NCBI RefSeq assembly: GCF_020510445.1
Contig: NZ_JAHBAG010000001.1
Location: 2,456,501-2,520,500 of the forward strand
Source of the DNA: Hydrogenophaga taeniospiralis
Lineage (GTDB): Bacteria > Pseudomonadota > Gammaproteobacteria > Burkholderiales > Burkholderiaceae_C
Direction of reading: 5' to 3'
DNA length: 64,000 nucleotides
The notes below the pieces were generated by a model. The model saw nothing but the letters and a program-made list of their open reading frames with translations. It did no database searches and was not told the DNA's origin. Of the stretch, positions 59,837 to 64,000 are shown piece after piece (positions within the stretch are counted from its first letter, which is position 1; each line of letters begins with the position of its first letter). The translations under genes and the position numbers were made by a program.

Positions 59837-60232
59837 ATGAAGGTTTTCAAGACGAGATGGTTTGACCGCTGGGCGCGCAAAGAAGGATTGGTGGCCTCTG
59901 CTCTGTGTGCCGCCGTCCACGAAATGATGCAGGGCCTTGTGGATGCCGACCTGGGCGGTGGGCTGGTCAAGAAGCGGATCGGCCGGCCGGGACAGGGAAA
60001 GAGCGGCGGCTATCGAACCCTGGTGGCCACCAACAAGGGCAACCGATGGGTGTTCGTCTTCGGCTTTCCGAAAAACGAGCGCAGCAACATCGACAAAGAC
60101 GAAATCGAAGCATTGAAGAAATTGGCGGCGAACCTGTTGTCGTTGACACCGCAGGCGCTTGGACAGGCACAAAGTGCCGGTGAACTGATGGAGGTAGATT
60201 GCGATGCGAAAGACCAAATCACCCATTCTTGA
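59837..60232 (+). CDS. Type II toxin, RelE/HigB-like
   Basis: This 131-residue protein has a RelE/HigB-type core (MKVFKTRWFDRWARK, the basic RIGRPGQGKSGGYRTLV, then RWVFVFGFPKNERSNI), which fits a ribosome-dependent mRNA interferase. Catalytic residues cannot be assigned from sequence. ATG 59837 is preferred to 59831 for spacing from the g-rich stretch. It overlaps the antitoxin by 29 bases, the usual toxin-first order of higBA. Confidence 0.85.
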   Translation: MKVFKTRWFDRWARKEGLVASALCAAVHEMMQGLVDADLGGGLVKKRIGRPGQGKSGGYRTLVATNKGNRWVFVFGFPKNERSNIDKDEIEALKKLAANLLSLTPQALGQAQSAGELMEVDCDAKDQITHS

Positions 60233-60518
60233 GGCTGTTCATGAAACGGCCAAGGGGCTGCACAAGGCGGGCGTGATGGATCGGGTGACGCTGCGAGAAT
60301 TCGATCAACTGTGCTTACCACCCGTCGAGCCCCTGCAGCCCGAACAAATCAAGCACATCCGAGAAACGACGCGGGTTAGCCAAGCCGTGTTCGCCCGCCT
60401 GCTCAATACCAGCCTCTCAACGGTACAGAAGTGGGAGATTGGCCAGAAGAAGCCCACGGGAACCGCCCTCAAGCTGCTGCACCTTGTGCAAAAGCGCGGC
60501 CTCGAAATCGTCGCCTGA
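60204..60518 (+). CDS. HigA/NadS-like antitoxin with HTH
   Basis: This 104-residue protein has an XRE-type helix-turn-helix in the C-terminal half (IRETTRVSQAVFARLLN, TSLSTVQKWEIGQ). The N-terminal half is probably the toxin-neutralising arm. It likely binds the palindrome at 59794-59810. The overlap with the toxin gene couples their expression. Confidence 0.87.
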   Translation: MRKTKSPILEAVHETAKGLHKAGVMDRVTLREFDQLCLPPVEPLQPEQIKHIRETTRVSQAVFARLLNTSLSTVQKWEIGQKKPTGTALKLLHLVQKRGLEIVA

Positions 60519-60530
60519 GCGCGCAGGTGC

Positions 60531-60858
60531 ACCGAGCGCAGGGCCATCTGGCGGGCCGCATCAGCCGCGCCGTGGGCGACTGGCCCTGGCCCGCGCAGAG
60601 GGCACAGCCCAGCGCTTCTACAGCCTCAGCGCCCAGCTACAGCGCGAACGCAAACAGTATGACGACCAGCTCGAAGCCACCCAACGCGGCACGCTGGACG
60701 TCACCCGTGGCTCAGTTGGTTCCTGGCCTGCCCGCTGCGCGCCGTGCAGGGCGCCGACGGCTTGCTGGCGGGCGTGCTGGACAAAGCCCAGTTCTGGCAG
60801 CGCTGGGCGGGCACGCCCATGAATCTGCGGCAGACGCTGGACAGTTCTGGCGTTTCTT
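60531..60858 (+). pseudogene. Broken fic gene (middle part)
   Basis: The segments GRISRAVGD, ALARAEGTAQRFYSLSAQLQ, RERKQYDDQLEATQRGTLDV and (another frame) WLSWFLACPLRAVQGADGLL, LAGVLDKAQFWQRWAGTPMN follow in order the second half of DUF4172-type Fic proteins. They lie in different frames with single-base losses near 60583 and 60706. The 5' half, the Fic catalytic HPFxxGNGR motif and the 3' HTH are missing. It follows the antitoxin stop and abuts a leftward membrane-protein gene. Confidence 0.75.
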
Positions 60859-60864
60859 CGCCGT

Positions 60865-61416
60865 TTACCCGTGCCGCCGCCAGACCACCCAGAGCAGCCA
60901 GAACATCAATGCACCAGCTGAGAGGCGCTGAGCGATGCCGACGGGGATGAGCAGCCCGCCGAGGGCGGTCGCCGCGCACATGACCAGGCCGGCACCCCAC
61001 GAGATCAGGTGGTCCATCGGGCGTCCGTGAGTGCGAGCGAGTCGAGGCAGGAGGTACATGGCCAGCCCGCACAGCGCAAACGCCAGCGCCACCAGTGCCA
61101 CATGGACAGAGACCGAGTCGCCGAGCGTGATGGCGCCAGCGCCGACCAGGCAGATAGCCGCGAGGGCCAGGGTATGGGTCAGCAGCTTCGGCGTTCCGCT
61201 GGCGCGCAGGTGGGCGGCGCTGGCGGCGACCAATACCGCCAATCCGACAAAGGCGACGATCATGAATCCGCCCCAAGGCCCGAGCGCCAGCTCGCTCATG
61301 AACTGCTGGATCGGGTCGTACCCCGGCTGGGCGCCGGAGAGCACGCAAACGACCCCTATAAATATGAGGACCCCGCCGGTCCCCAGGAGCGCAAGCGCCC
61401 GGGCGCTGCCAATCAC
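60865..61416 (-). CDS. DUF998-family membrane protein
   Basis: This 183-residue protein has about six membrane helices (for example ALALLGTGGVLIFIGVVCVL, GFMIVAFVGLAVLVAASAA, ALAAICLVGAGAITLGD, VALVALAFALCGLAMYLL). The GYDPIQQFMSELALGP motif after the first helix is typical of DUF998. The function is unknown. GTG 61416 overlaps the stop of a small upstream frame as GTGA; a longer start at ATG 61545 is possible but adds 43 polar, low-complexity residues. Confidence 0.75.
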   Translation of the reverse strand: MIGSARALALLGTGGVLIFIGVVCVLSGAQPGYDPIQQFMSELALGPWGGFMIVAFVGLAVLVAASAAHLRASGTPKLLTHTLALAAICLVGAGAITLGDSVSVHVALVALAFALCGLAMYLLPRLARTHGRPMDHLISWGAGLVMCAATALGGLLIPVGIAQRLSAGALMFWLLWVVWRRHG

Positions 61417-61538
61417 GTGTTCACCCGCTGCGGCAGCGCCGCGCGCAGGCGGTCTTCGCTGATCGTTTGGTCGCGCGTCTCGGGAGGAAACACGGCCATG
61501 AACCGGGTGTTCTTCAGGGCGGATAAGAGCAGAGTCAT
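61413..61538 (-). CDS. Possible 41-residue leader peptide
   Basis: ATG 61538 to TGA 61413 encodes MTLLLSALKNTRFMAVFPPE and 21 more residues. It ends in a GTGA overlap with the DUF998 gene, which would couple translation. It has no recognisable family and codes across one of two overlapping frames, so it may be spurious. Confidence 0.25.
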   Translation of the reverse strand: MTLLLSALKNTRFMAVFPPETRDQTISEDRLRAALPQRVNT

Positions 61539-61673
61539 GCCGCATCCAATGATCCTGGGCCAGGTGATCACGGAAACCAGAGCTGCGCGATGGGGGATGG
61601 GGTGGTCATAAAGGGGCAGGTTTCGAGAGTCATGGGTGTTCTTGCTGGGCGGATGCGGTGGTCGGTTCCCGGT

Positions 61674-61949
61674 TCACGGGCGCAACAGTCGTCTGGCTAT
61701 CGCCTTGATGCCAAAGCAGATGACGATGACGATAAGGTCGGTAACGATCTCCTGTGCATGTTCTGCTGTTGTCATGAGTCTGCCGTCGGGCAGGAGATCG
61801 CCGGGTTGTGCCTGTCCGCTGATCAGCAGATAGAACTCAGGGATCGCCCCGAAGCCCAGGCCGAAGCTCACCAATACGATCACGGCCCATGCGGCGACGG
61901 AGATGGCGCGGCGCAGCAACCCTCGAAAAGTGCTCGAACTCACAGGCAT
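61674..61949 (-). CDS. Small membrane protein of unknown function
   Basis: This 91-residue protein has two hydrophobic segments (VAAWAVIVLVSFGLGF near residue 20; IVTDLIVIVICFGIKAI near residue 75) with a charged loop between. I recognise no family. It lies in the accessory block between nifA and nifB, 15 bases downstream of a larger leftward gene. Confidence 0.55.
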   Translation of the reverse strand: MPVSSSTFRGLLRRAISVAAWAVIVLVSFGLGFGAIPEFYLLISGQAQPGDLLPDGRLMTTAEHAQEIVTDLIVIVICFGIKAIARRLLRP

Positions 61950-61964
61950 GTTGGTTGAGGTGAT

Positions 61965-62735
61965 TCAGTCATCCAGGGCCATCGGTTTTACCTGTGCCCC
62001 GTCTACCAGCAGGGAGAAGGTGGCATCGGGCCAGATATCACCGATGAATGCGTACGACAAGCCCAACTCGCCCGTGGGCTTCAATTCGATTTCTTCAAGT
62101 TGCAGCATGCCCCAAAGGGCCTCTGCGTTCGTTGGCCAGTTGTCCTCCCACAGGGGGTCTGGTAGGTGGGGCGTGAACAGCTCGAACAAGGCAAGGCGCA
62201 GGACACCCGTCATCTCGGCGTAGTTGTCCAGAAACTTCGTAAGACTGGAAGTGTCTATTTCGGCCATGTCCTGGTGAGCACATTCAGCAATGCGCAGGTG
62301 GACGAAGCCTTTGCCAGTGGGCGAAGGCATCGTCCCGGTCCATTCGTGCCGTTCTCGGGTCAGCGGGCCAAGAACAGGATCATGGATGGAAGAGCTGTCC
62401 CGATGAGGTAATCCGACCGTGTTGGAGCGAACGGTGGAAGCCCATCCCCAGGCGTGAAACAGAACACCTCCGACGCAGCCGAATGAAAACCCGATGAATG
62501 CAAGTGCTTCGCGTGCGGTGAAGTCGAGTGTGAAGTCGACGAGCACCCCGTTGATTCGGAAGAAGCTGTCAGTCACCACAGGCCACAGCGACAGGAGTGC
62601 ACCGCACGCCAGCCCAACAGCCCATGTGGTGGCGATCTTTCGGGGGCTTCGGCCAACAGCCCATCTGACGCAGACAAAGGCGACGATCAAAGAGGCCACG
62701 ACCGAAGCCGCCAGAAGGTAGGCGATCAGGGGCAT
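61965..62735 (-). CDS. Membrane protein with a soluble C-terminal domain, unknown
   Basis: This 256-residue protein has about three N-terminal membrane helices (PLIAYLLAASVVASLIVAFV; IATTWAVGLACGALLSLWPV; AFIGFSFGCVGGVLFHAWGW) and a ~140-residue soluble part rich in Glu/Asp. The C-terminus (WPDATFSLLVDGAQVKPMAL) resembles domains found in small immunity-like proteins, but this is impression only. ATG 62735 overlaps the end of the next gene by 10 bases, so the two are probably one unit. Confidence 0.65.
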   Translation of the reverse strand: MPLIAYLLAASVVASLIVAFVCVRWAVGRSPRKIATTWAVGLACGALLSLWPVVTDSFFRINGVLVDFTLDFTAREALAFIGFSFGCVGGVLFHAWGWASTVRSNTVGLPHRDSSSIHDPVLGPLTRERHEWTGTMPSPTGKGFVHLRIAECAHQDMAEIDTSSLTKFLDNYAEMTGVLRLALFELFTPHLPDPLWEDNWPTNAEALWGMLQLEEIELKPTGELGLSYAFIGDIWPDATFSLLVDGAQVKPMALDD

Positions 62736-63346
62736 GGGCTGCGAAGCAGTTGCGCCGATGTCCCGAAGATCAGCAAGGCCATGCTGGCGACCAGTATGGC
62801 CGCGAGGTGCAGCTGTCGCGCCGCGTCCCGCGAGACGCACGCCCTCCAATGCCGAACACCCAGCGTACCTGCGACCAATCCCATGGCGACGCCAGCGGGC
62901 AGCACAGGCACGCCCCATGTCGGGCTGAGAAAGGACACCGCCAGCGTGCCCAGCCAGAGGCTCGGAGCACCGAGCACGACAAAGGCCGAGATGAGCGTCA
63001 GCGGTCCTGCGCGAAAGGGCGGGGATTCAGGGGAGGGATGTTCTACGGATGTTCCGGTCATCCTGCGAAAGCCGCGCCAGATCCCTCGGGAGAGGATCTG
63101 CAGCCCTCTCAGCACCCAGTAAACGACGGACATGGGCAGCGCGAACATGACCACCATGCCGATGGGTGCCATGAAGGCATTCCAGTCGATGCCGCCGTTG
63201 TGGCATCCCCGGACAAAGGCAAAAGGCCCGTCCACCCAGGGGCACTGGGAGAGGCGCAAGACATAGAAATAGAGCACACACAGCAACAGCACCGCAGCCC
63301 AGGCGAGGTCTCGTCGGGGGATTCGGGCCAGTGGGTGGAAGGTCAT
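62726..63346 (-). CDS. Membrane protein of unknown function
   Basis: This 206-residue protein has about five hydrophobic segments (AWAAVLLLCVLYFYVLRL; PIGMVVMFALPMSVVYWVL; LTLISAFVVLGAPSLWLGTL; LPAGVAMGLVAGTLGV; LAAILVASMALLIFGTSA). Two cysteines in QCPWVDGPFAFVRGC face a predicted periplasmic loop. No family is recognised. It starts 281 bases from nifB and overlaps the following gene. Confidence 0.62.
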   Translation of the reverse strand: MTFHPLARIPRRDLAWAAVLLLCVLYFYVLRLSQCPWVDGPFAFVRGCHNGGIDWNAFMAPIGMVVMFALPMSVVYWVLRGLQILSRGIWRGFRRMTGTSVEHPSPESPPFRAGPLTLISAFVVLGAPSLWLGTLAVSFLSPTWGVPVLPAGVAMGLVAGTLGVRHWRACVSRDAARQLHLAAILVASMALLIFGTSAQLLRSPCP

Positions 63347-63507
63347 TCAACTTCGGGGGGAGCGTGGCTGGGGCGACAGCCTACCATTGCCGGCGCCGCA
63401 CCTGGGCGACCGGCGCGCGCAGGTGTGGTGCGATCTCCGCATTGCGGCTGCAACGGTCCCCTGCTTTGTCGCAACCCCGACGCAGCCCGCCGCCCCGACA
63501 TCCCGCC

Positions 63508-63523
63508 TGTCCTCTTTCCTACA
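63508..63523. promoter_or_regulatory. NifA upstream activator site for nifB
   Basis: tgtcctctttcctaca is an exact TGT-N10-ACA, 45 bases upstream of the -24 element. The rest of the 63347-63627 gap holds no gene. Confidence 0.8.
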
Positions 63524-63567
63524 CACGACAAAACCTTCAGATCGTTGATATGAAACGGTTTTTTCCG

Positions 63568-63583
63568 TGGCACGGATTTCGCT
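63568..63583 (+). promoter_or_regulatory. Sigma-54 promoter of nifB
   Basis: tggcacggatttcgct has GG (63569-63570) and GC (63581-63582) with 10 bases between. The -24 half is perfect (TGGCACG); the -12 half has TCGCT in place of TTGCT. It lies 44 bases before nifB. Confidence 0.82.
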
Positions 63584-63627
63584 GATGACCCTCCGAGCGG
63601 CCATGGTCGGCCGCAGGAAGGGTCTTC

Positions 63628-64000
63628 ATGTCGACAAGCACCGCTGCGGGTTCCATGCCCGCCAAGACGTACGTTTCCATCGGCCAGATCAAGCCCCTGG
63701 GCGCCTCGCTCGACGTGCCCGCGGCCGGTGGCGGCTGTGGCACTTCGGGGGGCGAGGGCAAGGCCAGTTGTGGTTCGTCCGACGGCCCCGACGACATGCC
63801 GCAAGAGATCTGGGACAAGGTCAAGAACCACCCCTGCTATTCCGAGGAAGCCCACCATCACTACGCGCGCATGCACGTGGCGGTGGCGCCGGCCTGCAAC
63901 ATCCAGTGCAACTACTGCAACCGCAAATACGACTGCTCCAATGAAAGCCGCCCCGGCGTCGTGAGCCAGAAGCTCACGCCCGAGCAGGCGGTGAAGAAGG
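63628..64000 (+). CDS. nifB: NifB, FeMo-cofactor radical-SAM enzyme (5' part)
   Basis: NifB makes the NifB-co precursor of FeMo-cofactor. The window holds the first 124 residues: a Gly/Ser-rich start, then the radical-SAM motif C-x3-C-x2-C in [17 protein letters not shown] (about residues 90-106). The N-terminal [17 protein letters not shown] precedes it as usual. ATG 63628 follows aggaaggg. The gene continues past the window. Confidence 0.95.
   Translation, partial: MSTSTAAGSMPAKTYVSIGQIKPLGASLDVPAAGGGCGTSGGEGKASCGSSDGPDDMPQEIWDKVKNHPCYSEEAHHHYARMHVAVAPACNIQCNYCNRKYDCSNESRPGVVSQKLTPEQAVKK

Noticed and set aside
63331..63585. An 84-codon frame before nifB
   Set aside because: It crosses the NifA site and sigma-54 promoter and has arginine-rich shadow composition.

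Overview
The window is about 64 kb of GC-rich DNA from a betaproteobacterium. It is most like Comamonadaceae (Hydrogenophaga-type), judged from the gene order folC-SPOR-cvpA-purF-metZ-gltX, the cbbT-Z-G-K-A order, and a GC-rich palindromic repeat typical of that family. The genus is an inference. The gene content describes a sulfur-oxidising, CO2-fixing and N2-fixing lithotroph that also reduces nitric oxide.

Layout. (1) 1-5.5 kb: the 3' end of a Calvin-cycle operon, cbbT-cbbZ-cbbG-cbbK-cbbA. (2) 5.5-15.9 kb: sulfur oxidation. A leftward cytochrome c / flavocytochrome sulfide dehydrogenase / cytochrome c4 set faces a rightward soxR-C-D-cytochrome c-Y-Z-A-X-B operon across an AT-rich regulatory gap. 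(3) 16-40.5 kb: housekeeping genes, including fbp, pepN, prfB (with its programmed frameshift), an acyl-CoA synthetase, plsY, murB, argG, folC, cvpA, purF, metZ and gltX, followed by tRNA-Ala, tRNA-Glu and tRNA-Asp. (4) 41-46.3 kb: leftward norC-norB-norQ-norD. NorC carries a second haem domain, and an unlisted 38-residue membrane protein precedes it. (5) 46.5-52.4 kb: leftward nifV-cysE-nifW-fixA-fixB-fixC-fixX with a sigma-54 promoter and a perfect NifA upstream site. (6) 52.6-57.5 kb: leftward iscS-iscU-erpA-iscA-hscA-fdx, an ISC-type iron-sulfur set that appears to be driven by a sigma-54 promoter and so stands where nifU/nifS would be expected. (7) 57.8-59.5 kb: nifA, with its own sigma-54-like promoter, divergent from iscS. 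(8) 59.6-63.3 kb: accessory DNA between nifA and nifB. It holds a HigB/HigA-like toxin-antitoxin pair flanked by pieces of a broken fic gene, then small membrane proteins of unknown function. (9) 63.5-64 kb: NifA site, sigma-54 promoter and the start of nifB.

How it fits together. Sox and flavocytochrome enzymes would supply electrons from reduced sulfur, the Cbb enzymes fix carbon, FixABCX would supply low-potential electrons to nitrogenase, and NifV, NifB and NifW with the ISC genes make and protect nitrogenase cofactors. The structural genes nifHDK are not in this window. A family of GC-rich repeats (at least eight copies) lies between genes and in three places has become part of a coding sequence or its start (soxD, the acyl-CoA synthetase, ybaK).

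The best candidates for something new are the isc operon under apparent NifA/sigma-54 control without hscB, the diheme NorC with the 38-residue leader protein, and the toxin-antitoxin insertion among fic fragments.
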